NCBI GenBank assembly: GCA_030998225.1 | Contig: JAPYXD010000608.1 | Span: 92,501-156,500, forward strand | Direction: 5' to 3' | DNA: 64,000 bases | Source: Diplolepis rosae | Lineage: Eukaryota > Arthropoda > Insecta > Hymenoptera > Diplolepididae | Part shown: positions 10,079-21,959 of the stretch, one piece after another | How the letters are laid out: every line of letters starts with the position of its first letter | Position numbering within the stretch: position 1 is the first letter of the stretch | The notes under the pieces: model-generated | The model's input: only the letters and a program-made list of their open reading frames with translations | Databases searched by the model: none | What the model was told of the DNA's origin: nothing | Program-made: the position numbers and the translations under genes

Positions 10079-12595
10079 CATTTTTTCCCTTATGTGTTTG
10101 TATATACATTATCTGCTTAATTATTAGAATCTCTACCGAAACTACAATATAAAATCGAGAATGAACGACCGAAAAATATGAATTCAAAATATCTGGATTC
10201 TGCTGCCTCGTCCTCTGGCACAAACGTCATTAAAGTTCGAAAACCCTCTGATGTAAGTTTTTATTTTCTGATTTATTTTGTTACTTTATTGCAATGAAAA
10301 ATGACTTTTTGATTATTACTAAAGATTTTTTAATCAACTGTTCCTAAATCCATAAATAATAGTTTTATTACACTTTTAAACTTTTGTAGGATTCTAACAC
10401 AAGGAAAAGAACTGATGATATCAAAGAATAAATACAGAAAAAAATTGAAGAAATTAATACAGGAAAGAGCACCGATGCTGTGAATATCAAAGGTAAAAAT
10501 TTAAAATCACCTATTCCGAAAACAACTCAAAACCTGATTATTGACGTTCCGAGAAATGTTTTACCGGAACAAGATCTACAAAATAAATTCTTTGCTGTAA
10601 GTCCCCAAGTTCTGGCAAGTGAATGTGTTCTATCTAACGTACAACGCAGCAACTCTTTTCCTTCAAGAATTTTTCAAAAGAAGTCTTCAAAAAGGGCTTT
10701 TTCTGGTAATTGTAAAAGTCCGCTTTCGACAACAAAGGATCTAACGAAGCAAGTTCCATGCAAAGAACTCTCAAATGTTACTTCAAGAGCCTTGAAGAAC
10801 AATCCGTCTCGAAAAAGTAGTATCTCTTCATCTTCATCTGATAAAACAATTTTTCCAACTAATTCCAGTACTTTTGGTTCCCAAAGTATTTTTAAAAAGA
10901 GAATCTCCTCTGAGACTCGAACAGTCATAAATTCTGAAAGCTCAGATATCATGCACTGCTGCTAAAAAGCACTTCTACATAAAAAATGCTGTGGAAGAAG
11001 GAGTTCCTTCAGAAAAAAATAATAAAGATTTTTCTTATCAGGTAAGAATTAGAAAACTTATAGAGAAATATTGTAATAACTATTGCCCATCTATGCTTAC
11101 AATTTTTTTCAATTTCAGTGGCCAACTTTCATTACTTTCAATACCTTTTAACTGTATTACTTTTTCTAATTTGCATTGCATAACCTAATCTATGTTTGCA
11201 GGAGGACTTATTGGACTGTCAAAACATGCGGTGCAAAGAACGTATCCTGAAGCTAGAAGAAACAATTGCGGATCTTACGAAATTATTGGAACAGCAATGC
11301 AATGTTGCTGAAGCAGCGGAGTTGGAAATGCGAGAATTAAGGCAGAAAACTGATGAATTGCAAAAATCCCTTCTCAACTGCCATGATGAGTTCGAAGGTA
11401 AATTATATAAAATTGGTATATTACGTCAGAAATTTAAAAAAAAGAAAGAGGAATATTGCGAAAATTAAAAATATTCACGGTTAATGATTTAGCATTGGTT
11501 TAATTTTTTAAATTGTGCTACTTATACGCCACAAACAATACTAGTATTGAATTACTTTAAATTTTTTTAGCAAAACTTTTGGAATGTTGTCAGACGGGTT
11601 CTGTATCTCCGCATCCTCCCCCAGGATACATAAGAAAAGATGACGATAGTGTTAGTAATATAGTTCATTCGTATGAATATATATAGTTTAAATTTTATTT
11701 TAAAAATAGCAAATATTGATATATAATGAATTGTGTGCAGATTCACTTGGGTAGAGGCGTTTGGCTATTTCAATACTTATATAATGAAACCTGCAACAAG
11801 GATTCAGTAGCTTTATTCGTTAAAACACTGTGTGATATTCTGCTTGAGCCCCATGAATTATCTACTTCAACTATAACAGGCAAAGTCAGTAACAGGAAAC
11901 GGAAACATGGTGAAGATCACGCTCCTAATAAATTAGATTCTACTAGAGTTTTAGCAATTAAAGGTATACATGTGGATTTACAGTATTAAATGAACCAAGA
12001 AAAAATGTATTACGTTTTCATAGTTCTCAATATTTTAATATGAAGAGACTAAAATATATATTTTAAATTCAAATATTAGTCAAATCTACCAACATATTAG
12101 TATTTTAGAATAACCTACATTGTACACTTCTAGACATCACGCGATACTGGTTGCAGAAAAATAATGTATCAGAAGAAACTATTGACGTTGAAACCTGTAA
12201 AGTCACTAAGTACATTGGCGAAAAAATCGCAGATTGGAAGAAACCTAGTTCGAAATCCAACAAAAGTAATATTTTAAGATATTTTAAAATACATTTTTTT
12301 GTCACTATAATAATAATATTTCTCGTTTGTAGGGAAAAATATTCGTCCAATTAAAGGAGCAAATGAAGGTGACAGTAATACTCATTATGATTCCGGATTA
12401 GTGGAAACAGAAGAGTCAGTATTGATAGAAATTTTAAATTCCGGTGTTGAAAAAGAACTTGAAACCTTACTTTGTAAAGAGAGCCAACATGAATCCGCAA
12501 TCAGCGAATCAGAGAATGAGATATTTCAGAATAAGAGAGAAGTTGTTCTTGGGTATGAAGAAGAAAAACATTTAGAGACTGCGGAGTCTGACTAG
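9770..12595 (+). pseudogene. Eight-exon BEN-domain protein gene, one stop and one frameshift
   Basis: The exon model keeps phase across every GT-AG junction: 9770-9959, 10128-10252, 10390-11041, 11202-11397, 11571-11650, 11741-11963, 12134-12265, 12333-12595. Exon 4 is a coiled coil (heptads, LEETIADLTKLLEQ). Exons 6 and 7 encode a BEN domain: IHLGRGVWL at the start and TKYIGEKIADWKKP at the end. BEN domains bind DNA and occur in chromatin factors. Exon 3 holds an in-frame TAA at about 10429-10431 and a frame change near 10940-10960; the rest is open to the final TAG. An AATAAA cluster follows at about 12675. Its head-to-head position with the TNP2-like gene suggests a transposon-encoded accessory protein rather than a host gene; that is inference. 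Confidence 0.75.
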
Positions 12596-12599
12596 TGTT

Positions 12600-13330
12600 C
12601 TTGAAAATTATGAAAAGGAGGAGTTACTTGAATCGGATTTTGAGAGTGAAAATGAGAGGGAATTAGAGATTGAATAAAATAAAATAAATTGAAAATAAGG
12701 ATAAGACTGATGGTAGGGAAGTTTCAATAACATTCTTAATATAATCATTAATGAAAAAGCAAAGTTTTGTTATCTCTTTGGAATCTGTTCCCTGATTTAT
12801 GATAATTAGTAGCGAAATTATATATAAGTCCTCAATGTGTTCGAATTTGAAAAAAAAATCTATAATTATATTGATACGAAAGTTTTGTAAACTTTGAAAA
12901 TGTGTTACTAAATGATATGTTTACTTACTCTAAAAATTTTAAAGGAATGTTTTATGATCTCAGAAATTCAGGAAGTACCTAATGTTAGATATTTGTTTAT
13001 ATCTTATTTTTTAAAAAGTTTATTACTCCGTGGATAAATTCAGTTACGTCTATTTATGTTCATGTGTGTTATTCTAAAAAATACATTTAACCTTGTTGTG
13101 ATCAATGAACTTTAGCTGTAAACTTATTGAAGCATATCAATTTGAATGTCAGTATTATTTCTTGAACGAATAAAGAAAAATCAACCGAAAGTTGATCGAT
13201 TATAAATAAATATTATTTTTTAAATCAAAGCAAAGTATTAACTATCAATATTTTGTTATTTTTCTACTTCAAAAAAATGATTTGTCAACTTTTTCTTGCT
13301 TTCTCTATATCTTTTTGAAATAAATAAACT
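12600..13330. other. AT-rich region without a gene
   Basis: It holds the probable 3' untranslated part of the BEN gene with AATAAA signals, then unassigned AT-rich sequence. The far end of the two-gene transposon should lie here, but I could not see its terminal repeat. Confidence 0.4.
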
Positions 13331-13332
13331 TA

Positions 13333-13531
13333 AGGCCGTATGGTAGGCTCTGACATCACAGATTATACACGACCGCTTTATAATTGAAATAATAATTTTA
13401 AAAAATGTTCCGGGGAAGACAGTAATTCGTTACATTTTTCTGCATTGCTGTCTTCTCCAGGAAATTCTTAAAATTATTAATTCAATTATAAAGCGATCAT
13501 ATCTGTGACGTCAGAGCCTACCATACGGCCT
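13333..13531. mobile_element. MITE with TA target duplication
   Basis: A 199-bp near-perfect palindrome with ends AGGCCGTATGGTAGGCTCTG and its reverse complement. It is flanked by TA at 13331-13332 and 13532-13533, fitting a Tc1/mariner-type target. No ORF. Confidence 0.8.
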
Positions 13532-13574
13532 TATTTATGATCACCTTAACCTCCGATTTACAAAATATACAACA

Positions 13575-13703
13575 CCCATTTGAATCCGATTGAAACGAAT
13601 TGAAGTGGCTCCGATTGAAACACATTTCAGAATCATCATTCAAACCGATTGAAAAAATGTTTAATCGGATTAAATCGGGTTCAATTATTTTCTTCTACAA
13701 GGG
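13575..13703. mobile_element. Partial MITE, CTTGTAGAA family
   Basis: Its right end, TTCTACAAGGG preceded by CGGGTTCAATTATTTTCTT, matches the end of the complete copy at 32939-33124. The interior shares the repeated GATTGAAAC/AATCGGATT words. The left end has decayed. Confidence 0.65.
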
Positions 13704-14251
13704 CTATCATCGCGGTTATATTTGAGGTGAAAAAATGCTCAATCTTTGAAAATAATTAAAACTAACTTCTATGACGTTTACATAAAACTCTATAATAAAC
13801 TTTAGCTGATTTAATAATTTATTTTCACGCTTTATTTTAAGGGCACATATTTACAACCTAAAAGCCACATGTAGTTTTTTTCAGGCTGAATGCGGTATTA
13901 TATTTAAAGATTTCCAGAGAACTTTTCAGAAAGTTAAAAATTAAAATTTATTTTTCACGATAGATAAACAAAAAGAAAAGTGGCAAGGCTATTTATCTGC
14001 TACGCAAAGGGAATTTTATTTATTATTTTTTGAATAAATAACCTAAAAAAAGAACTGGTTTTAGGTTATGAATACATATATGCATTTAAACGTTGGAATT
14101 TACTACTTAGGTTTTACACTCACGTTGTATAAAACTGTATAAAAAAAATAACTAAATTGTGGCAACTTTCCCACTCTTATATCCATTCGATAACTCAATT
14201 CATTAAAAAGTTTTCTACTATATAATTAAATTTACAGATAGTCTAAAATTC
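13704..14251. other. Region upstream of hAT gene, no feature resolved
   Basis: AT-rich sequence that probably holds the 5' end of the hAT element. I could not identify its terminal inverted repeat. Confidence 0.35.
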
Positions 14252-16412
14252 ATGATGCCTCGCCAGCCATCACCCTATTGGAAGCACTTCGTAAAAATGA
14301 ATCAAAGTTTTGCTATGTGCAGATGTTGTGACAAGACCATAACGACGTCAGGGAACACGTCAAATTTAAAATGTCACTATGAAGCAATTCATGTGAATGA
14401 AAAATCCAAAAGTACTGTTGGGAACAAACGAAGTAACTTGGATACTCTTATCGGTTCAAATTCAAAAATTTTAAAGACAAGTACTGTCGATAACAGCTCC
14501 TGGTTGTAGTTCCAGTTCCACTTCTGACTCTACTTCAAATTCTGTCGGAATTAGCAGCACATCAAGTACGGCAGCTTCACACACAAAAAAAATATAAAGG
14601 ATGTATTCACAAACATTACATCGCATCAAAAAGGCGGTTTCAAACACACAAAATTGACTGATAAGATTCTTTACATAATTTGTAAAGACTCTCAGCCTGT
14701 AGCAACAGTGGAAAGAGAAGGATTTCAAGAATTAATTAAATACGCAGCCCCAAATTATAAATTGCTCTGCAGAAAAACATTCTCAAGCGGTCTTGACGAG
14801 AAGTACGAAAAAATATCGAATGATTACAAAAAAACTTTAAAAAGCATCAAGGACATAACGCTAACCACGGATCTTTGGCCTGACACCTTAAACACTAGAA
14901 GTCTATGAATTTGAGTTAGCTCACACGTCAGCCAATCTTGAAGAAAAATTACGAGAAGTGCGCACAGAATGGGGGATCGATCCTGATAATATTATCACAA
15001 TTACGACAGACAACGCGGCTAATATCGTGAAAGCTGTTGAAGATTTCGTCGGCAAGAGGAAATGTTTGGGATGCTACGCTCATAAAATTAATTTGGTTGC
15101 AACCAATTCCATCAAGAACGTGCAAGAGCTGCTATATTTCATTAAAAAAGTTAAAACGATTGTCACATTGTTCAAATAATCTAACATTGCAAGCGATGTT
15201 CTGAGAGCTGCTTTAGATCTCAAACTAAAGCAGGATGTAGAAACGAGATGGAACTCAACGTTCTACATGTTGATAAGGTTCATCCTCTTAAGTACAACTG
15301 TTCACGGAATTCTTTTCGAGCATGCTTCAGCACCTCCTATGGTTACTACACAAGAACTGAATAAACTGACAGAAGTTTCTGCCGTATTAAAGTCTTTAGA
15401 GGAAATTACACGAGAATGGTCAGCAGAAAAGTACGTTACTCTGAGTATAAAGTGATTCCTATGATCAACTCTTTAAAGGACCAGCTCCTGGTAATGGAGC
15501 CGAAAACTCCGATGGCACATCAGTTAAAAATATTAGGCTAGGTGAAGTTAATAAAAGATTCGGCCAGATGGAAAAAGTCCCAATGTTCTCCATTGCAACA
15601 CTCCTGGACCCAAGATTTAAGAAACTGGATTTCAACAGTCCTGTCGATTATTCGCACGCTGTGAACACTTTAAAGAACATGCTAGTGCAGTATCGTCCAC
15701 CAGCATCAACTCTTGAGTCTTCTGAACCAGCTGAACCCGTAGAGATTGTTTCAAGTGAATAATATGAATTGAAGTAGAAGTATTAAAGTCCAAAATAGCC
15801 TAAAATTCAAAATACATACTGAAAATAAATTTCTCTTTTTAAAAGTGATTCTTGATTTCAATATAATAAAACAATTTTTTACCAGTTATATGCTATTCTA
15901 TTTTAAAGTAGTCCTTCTTATAATTTTTATTACTGATCAATCAAAATCGACATTGTGGAGCAGACATAACCTGTTAGTTCAACAGAATCAACAAAAAAGA
16001 AAAAGTCTGCAAACAGATCAGGAGATGCCAAATGAATTAAGTCTGTTTCTCAGAACACTAACTGCTGGTCTAGAAGAAGATTCTATCAAACTGTGGATAG
16101 ACATGACCCCTACATACCCTGAATTGGCTAAAATAGCATTGAAATACTTACCTATTATGGCAACTTCTGTACCAAATGAGCGACTTTTCTCGACGGCCGG
16201 AGAAAATATCACAGCGAGACAAAATAGATTGTCTGGAAAAAGGTTGCATAAGCAACTGTTTCGAAGCTGTCTTGCCAAAACATTGTGGTAACAGACTTTT
16301 AAATGCATGTATTAAATTTAAGGTACATGGTGGTTCCCTAATGGCTTATTCAAAAGATTGTTTGTTCAATGATTTATCAAGACAAATTTTGATGGTGAAG
16401 GAAATGGGCTGA
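14252..16412 (+). pseudogene. hAT transposase gene with BED zinc finger, degenerate
   Basis: Fragments in order match ZBED-type hAT transposases. A BED finger lies at 14252-14400 (CRCCDKTI...HYEAIH). The N-terminal catalytic region is at 14654-14908 (KDITLTTDLWPD) and 14958-15180 (ITTDNAANIVKAV, C-YAHKINL). A middle region is at 15240-15760 (TRWNSTF; LLDPRFKKLDF). The C-terminal hAT dimerisation block is at 16020-16290 (KIALKYLPIMATSVPNERLFS). Stops and frameshifts separate the pieces, for example near 14508, 14907 and 15178. AT-rich sequence at about 15760-15930 separates the middle and C-terminal blocks. The element is dead. A second, more rearranged copy lies at 20490-21690. Confidence 0.88.
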
Positions 16413-16690
16413 ATGCACCGTAATTTATTTTGTTTTCATTTATTATAAATTCTCAAATTCAACTTTATTTTAGATTTCGTGTGTTGCTAAATAATTAATT
16501 TACATTGCATGCTTACTTAAATTTGTATTTTGCAATTCAAATTTATTTATAAATGCACGAATGAATAATTATATTAACAGCGGGACATATAAAACGTGTA
16601 CCAGCGAAACTGATGGTGATAATAGCTTACTTCAATTTATAATGCAAAATGCAGAAATCAGTAGCACTACAATTTAAGGTACACACAAGA
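16413..16690. other. AT-rich sequence after hAT gene
   Basis: No coding sequence recognised. The hAT 3' terminus probably lies here but was not resolved. Confidence 0.35.
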
Positions 16691-16728
16691 TTCTATTAAA
16701 GAGACGGGCCAAACATACCAGTCTCCCA

Positions 16729-17400
16729 ATGGACATTACTGAACTGCCAACTCCATCGATGAGGCAGGACAAAACGGCCAAGAAGTATAACTTCGACAAA
16801 CTCATTCGGACATGCATCCCAAACAGGGAGGCGTGGGAGGAGGAGGAAGAGAAGGACCTCCTACAAGGTGAACCATGGTTTGGCGATTCCCCTGGGATAG
16901 TACCTTACTGTTTACCAGGCGGAAGTTTTCGCCATTCTCCATTGCGTGGAATCGCTAATAAGTGAAAAAGCGACGAGCAGGCGCCTTAGCATCTGCTCGG
17001 ACAGCCAGGCGGTTATCAGAGCAGTTGGACAACCAGAAATCTCTTCGATTCTGGTGCGGGAATGAAAAAAGGCACTAAACAAACTCGCAGATCTAAATAA
17101 TGTGGCCCTGATTTGGGTCTCAGGTCACTCAGGGATCAAGAGCAACGAGAAAGCCGACCAGCTGGCAAAGAAAGGGACAGCAAGCAAACCAATCGGCCTG
17201 GAACCTATTCTGGGCCTGGCATCCTGCTACACTAAGCTGGCGATTAAAAACTGGGCTTGTAGGACGCCAATGCCCGACTCTTGCCGGGATCAGGCTTCAA
17301 ACCTTCAGATCAGCCCTGCTGCAACCAGAGGAAACTAGCTCGATATCGGCTGACCATATACTGGGATTCCTGAGGAAGTCTGGAATAGAAGGCTAACTAG
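16729..17400 (+). pseudogene. Non-LTR retrotransposon ORF2, RNase H and C-terminal fragment
   Basis: Pieces of an RNase H domain of the kind carried by R1/jockey/I-type LINEs occur in order: LLQGEPWFGD (around 16857-16890, where the family has WFTDGS), CSDSQAVIRAV (near 16998) and IWVSGHSGIKSNEKADQLA (17111-17170). A tail reads SADHILGFLRKSGIEG near 17345-17395. The reverse transcriptase and endonuclease are absent, as expected of a 5'-truncated insertion. Stops and frame changes make it non-functional. Confidence 0.8.
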
Positions 17401-17449
17401 CGCTGGGTTAGGGGTATGGCACAATGGGCTGTTAGCCTGAGCGCCAGTG

Positions 17450-18370
17450 GTACTTCTCAGAGTTGTTTTCTATTTTACAAACGAAAACGTATTTTCGATT
17501 TTTTTAATTCCTTCTAATCGTAGCGGTACGCACACCTCAAAGAGATGCTTTGTATTCCGCAAAGGTGGACATATTTTTACTTTATTCAATTCCTTCTAAT
17601 CAGTTCATAAAATATGTGTAATAAACCGTTTTAATCCTTTCTTGTGGAATATAAGTTTTGAAATTTCAATTTTAATAAATTCAAGTCTGCACCTCTAGAG
17701 CTAAAATAAATTTAATTCACATATTTGGATTGGTTTCATCAGTAATATATTCTTCTCAATGTTAACAGGGATTAATATATTGTTAAACAGGTTTGAATAA
17801 ATTATTAAAATATAAATAAATATAAATTTGAATATTTTCCGACTGTATAAGTTATAAATCGATTTAATAATGAATAAAGTAGGATAAATAAGATACTTCA
17901 TTAATATGTAATAGTAATTAAACAGCAATGATAATTGATAATAAACGAAATTAACGAAGTTCAATACAAGAAATAAACTGTATTATTTAACCAAAGTTAC
18001 TACTTTTTATTTTATTTATCTAATGAATCATATATAGCAGTTGTAATGTGATACACCAAATATACGTTCAATATATTAATAAAAAAATGTTTATGTAATA
18101 CAGATTGATTTTTTCTTTACCAATTACAAATTAAAATTTAATACAAAATATTTATTAACGGGAAAACTATCCATATATTTAAATTCAACCTAGAGTTTTC
18201 AAAGTGAAATTCCTTTAAGTCTTTCTATTCCTTCTTCTACATTCCTCTACTTATCAATTCTTTTTAATGCGATCCCGTTACATTTTACTAGATCGATTGA
18301 AAAAAATAGGATTTGCTCTATTTCTTTTCTCACTGGTGGATTTTTAGACGGAGGAAAAATCGCGTATTCG
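17450..18370. other. AT-rich region without recognisable features
   Basis: Very AT-rich (notably 17700-18180). I see no gene, clear repeat boundary or conserved motif. Confidence 0.5.
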
Positions 18371-18378
18371 TAGAAATA

Positions 18379-18727
18379 CAAATTCTTAATTATTCTCTAT
18401 TTAGCCCTTATTACCGAGATATCTCCATTACCTTTTAAGGTTAACTCAGAGCCGATTGGATCGATTCGAATTTCGGTTTCCACCTTTCCTAAGGGTAGCG
18501 ATATCAATTCTATCAAAGTACTCGTGGAACTAAGATTCGTAAAGGAATGTGAATACGTGGATCGGCAAGTTACACCAAATTTAAAATCCACGTTGATTAA
18601 TTTTCTACGACATAGAATAACGGGCGAAGGCGCCGATTTGTCAATCCGTAATAGATATTTCAAAACTCTCGAGAATCTTGTAAAGCTCCTCACAAGTCTC
18701 AAGGCTATCCTCGAGAAAGAACGGTAA
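18379..18727 (+). CDS. Unassigned ORF of about 115 codons
   Basis: An open frame from 18379 to the stop at 18725-18727 is of more balanced composition than its surroundings. It has alternating hydrophobic and charged residues and a helical Leu/Lys-rich C-terminus ending LKAILEKER. A splice-acceptor-like CTATTTAG lies at 18396-18403, so it could be a terminal exon. It contains IRISVSTFPKGSD and FVKECEYVDRQV. I do not recognise the family. Candidates are a host exon, a retroelement fragment or an endogenised viral gene. The opposite strand is also open over the same span, so coding status is uncertain. Confidence 0.4.
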
Positions 18728-18951
18728 TGAAAATTAGGGAACACGACGAAGAAGTCGTGGCTTACTTTGGTATATATTTATTTCCTTTGGGGTTTTTTGA
18801 AAATTAAAGCGTATGCCACTTCCACACAAAACAACTCAAGATCATAAGAATAACACTAGGCAGGATCCAACAACCGGCTGAGCGCGCGAAACGCATATAA
18901 GTGTTGTTCACACGAGTTCCATTTGTACTGTGATAGAGAGAGGTTGTTCTT

Positions 18952-19547
18952 CCCTATTGTAAAATACGAAATCGTATACGACATCGTAAACAACGTCGTA
19001 AATGACATTGTACACGACATCGTAATTTGGGATAGTATGTGATGTCATTTACGATGTCATATACGATTTGATAATTTTTAAAATACATATTTATTAAATA
19101 ATGTAATTAACTCTATAATTGAATGTTGAAATTTGGCAAAGGAGACGTTTTTCAAACGTTTTTATAACGACCTATACACATGCACGACCATCCAGCAGTT
19201 TGAATTCTCTCACAGGTAAATAGTGAAATATGAAAGATAGTAAAGATACAAAGTAAAGGATAGCAAAAAGTACCATTTGTTATCAGAGAATAAAATTTAT
19301 TTCAAAACTTTAGGTACAAACATTTACTTTATAGAAAATGTCTTCTTTGCCAAATTTTAACGCTCAATTACAGAGTTAATTATATTATTTAATAAATATT
19401 TTTATAAAAAATTACCAAATCGTATGTGACGTCGTAAACGACATCGCATACTATCCCAGCCACATTACGATGTATTATACGTCATTTACGACGTCGTATA
19501 CGATGTTGTTTACGATGTCGTTTACGATGTCGTATTTTACAATAGGG
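18952..19547. mobile_element. Inverted-repeat element with arrays of palindromic 12-mers
   Basis: A 596-bp element with ends CCCTATTGTAAAATACGA and its reverse complement. The homology of the arms continues inward for about 250 bp. Each terminus carries a short array of near-palindromic words such as ACGACATCGT and ACGACGTCGT, repeating at about 12-bp steps (18968-19030; 19430-19535). There is no ORF. The target duplication is not obvious. Confidence 0.8.
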
Positions 19548-20330
19548 TGTGTTTGGTTGTTCTGCTGTTTATTAGTCTTGTGGGCTTGCGCGTGGATTCT
19601 ACCCACGCGTACTCAGTAATTTGTGGAGATTAGTGTCACTTGTGGCCTGTTTCCTCGTCTGCTGCGTGGTGAATGGAAATTGTATATTTGTATCTATTTG
19701 TGAAGAGTTCAGACATTATTCAGCAAGCGTGATTTGCCACACGGTCGACGGCTTCTGCAGGCTGGAGAGGGGAGAGATTATCTACGGATAAGGAGTGCAT
19801 ACATGATATTGTCTGCGTCACTCGACATAAGACATAAGAGGGAGGAAATAAGGTCTTTTGAAGTATCATCCGGATCGGACTTGGAGTGTACAATATACTT
19901 GGCCACACGTCCAGTCAAATCGGGACGCTATATTCCGGGTGCTGACATTCTGTCTACTAAGGTCATCTTAGTTGACAGCAAGGTGTATCCTGTACATGTT
20001 TGATGGAATCCATGGTCTGTTACAAGTCTAGCTTAATTTATTTTGCGCTGCCTGCTTTCCTCTTTAATTCTCTTATTCTCTCTTTCATTTTCCTAACCTA
20101 GATACATTTCCTCAGGTCATTCTAATTATTTATACAGCGTGTCCCACCACTTGTATGCCAGCCTGTAATGTGAGGTAGAAAATTAGAAAATTAAGACGAA
20201 AACTCTAATGCAACAATGTGGAATGCTGAATGCGACGCGGCGGTGAGTAGAAGATCGGCTTTAAAAGAGTATATTTCGAATCAAACACAAGAGGAGAAGG
20301 GAGGTCCGATGCATTGAGGAGGTTAAGATG
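19548..20330. other. Region without a supported gene
   Basis: Less AT-rich than the surroundings, with short open frames (for example 19734-20003) that resemble nothing I recognise. It may be the untranslated leader of a retroelement. Confidence 0.35.
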
Positions 20331-20344
20331 ACCCTGAGGACACA

Positions 20345-20480
20345 AAACCATAGATCTTTTGTATCGTTTTGCTATTCGATTAAGCCCTCTATGGGTATGG
20401 GCAAGATATGGCGTGCGGTTAAATCCCTCTTAACCAGATCTGCTGGAATTTCTACGGACTTTATCACCGACCCGGGGTCG
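20345..20480 (+). pseudogene. Non-LTR retrotransposon ORF2 fragment
   Basis: One frame reads RSFVSFCYSI..., then GKIWRAVKSLL, matching the segment between endonuclease and reverse transcriptase of R1/jockey-type LINE ORF2 (an FC-SL...IW pattern). Only about 45 codons are visible. Confidence 0.5.
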
Positions 20481-20489
20481 TCGGAGATT

Positions 20490-21690
20490 AAGCTCTCACG
20501 ATAACAGTTCAGAACCTGGATGTAGTTCCAATCCTAACTTTGATTCAACGATCAATCCAACTCCTGGTTGTAGTTGCAGTTCCACTCCTGACTGTAGTTC
20601 AAATTCTACCAGAAATCGACTGAAAAGATTCTTTACATGATTTGTGCAGCCTCTTAGCTTGTAGCATCAAAAACATTTAAATTGTTGCTATTATGTTTCT
20701 GCGATACATTTTGCGTTTAGAGGTATAAAAGTTATGATAATATTATTTTTTAGCATCAAAAATTTAAAAAACAATATTTGTCATAAGGCGGTGCAGTGAT
20801 TCACCATTTGCCATGTCTCCACCGCCAGGGTTGGTTATTTGTTAGAGTGAGACGAAAGTGGTTGTGTATCACTCCAACCAATGGTCAAACCTTAAGGTGG
20901 AGACGTACAGCAAATGGTGAACCACCGCACTGTCTTCAATGCCAGTTATTATGTTTTTCTAGTTTTTCAACGTTAAAAAAGATCATTGTAGCAATATCGA
21001 TACCTTCAAACGTAAAAAATACCGCGGAATTATAATAGCAACTATTTAATTGTTTTTTATTCTCCTCTTATTTATATTATTACGAAGTCAGTGAACGGTT
21101 AGTGAACGATCAGCGAATTCGCTGACCGTTCACAAGACTGGGTCCGTCAGGGAGCTTATACATCAGACAATCTTGAAGAAAAATTGCGAAAAGTGTGCAT
21201 AAAATTAGAAATCGACCCTGATAATATTTTCACAATTGTGACAGACAACGCGGCTAATATCGTGAAAGTTGTTGAAGATTTTGTCGGCAAGGAAAAACAT
21301 TTGAGATGCTGCGCTAATAAAATTAATTTTTTTGTAAAAAGTTTTATCAAGGACGTGCAAGAATTGCCAGAATTGATGGAAAAAGTTGGATCGATTGTCA
21401 CATGGCTCAAAGAAATTATCATTGCAAGCGATGCTCTAAGAGCTGCTTCAGATTTTAAACTAAAACAGGATGTAGACACGAGATGGAACTCAACGATTTA
21501 GATGCTAATAAAATTCAACGTTTTGAGTACACTTGTCCACAGAATTCTCTTCAAGAGATTCTTCACAAGAACTAGATGAACTAACCGAAGTTTATGCCGT
21601 ATTAAAGCCTTTAGAAGAAATTACACGAGAATGGTCAGCAGAAAAGTACGTTACTCGTAGCAAAGAGATTCCTATGATCAACTCTTCAAG
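20490..21690 (+). pseudogene. Second hAT transposase copy, interrupted and internally deleted
   Basis: Bases 20490-20660 align with 14490-14705 and 21140-21687 align with 14915-15470 of the first hAT gene, including IVTDNAANIVKVV (about 21235-21275) and TRWNST (21477-21495). The segment corresponding to 14705-14915 is missing, and a foldback element lies at the junction (20660-21140). The right side is cut by a repeat beginning at 21688. Confidence 0.82.
20660..21140. mobile_element. Foldback element, older copy
   Basis: Imperfect palindrome. The left arm (20665-20870) is the reverse complement of the right arm (20880-21080), with shared words such as TTCACCATTTGC, TCTCCACC and TTGCTATTAT. 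The outer right end carries GTGAACGGTTAGTGAACGAT and a nearby inverted copy. It is related to the younger element at 21960-22509. Confidence 0.7.
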
Positions 21691-21955
21691 GGGGTTCACC
21701 TGGGTAACACTAAAAAAATCGATTTTTGTCGATGCATATTTTTAATCTAAAACCGATGCGTGCTGTATCTTGCACACCGTTTGGCACTATCATTTTGAGG
21801 TCCCGTTTCAGCCCCTATCAGAGAGACATTAATTTGATTATACGCTATTGAAGGAATTTCTGCAGAATATTGAATCATAAACAAAGAAGATATTGTAAGC
21901 ATCGTTAAAAAATCTTTGTTAGTTCTCTAACAAGTAATTCCTGAAAAACCCTTAG
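21688..21955. repeat. Repeat with AAGGGGGTTCACCTG terminus
   Basis: Starts AAGGGGGTTCACCTGGGTAA and continues through AAAAAATCGATTTTTG and ATTTTTAATCTAAAAC. The inverted form, with the same order of words, ends at 36841. It cuts the second hAT copy. Its other end is not clear. Confidence 0.6.
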
Positions 21956-21959
21956 CGGA

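Noticed and set aside
17701..17964. Hydrophobic 87-codon ORF
   Set aside because: Pure AT-rich translation (Ile, Tyr, Asn, Phe) in an AT-rich desert.
19734..20003. 89-codon open frame
   Set aside because: No recognisable motif, no splice or start context, and the opposite strand is equally open.
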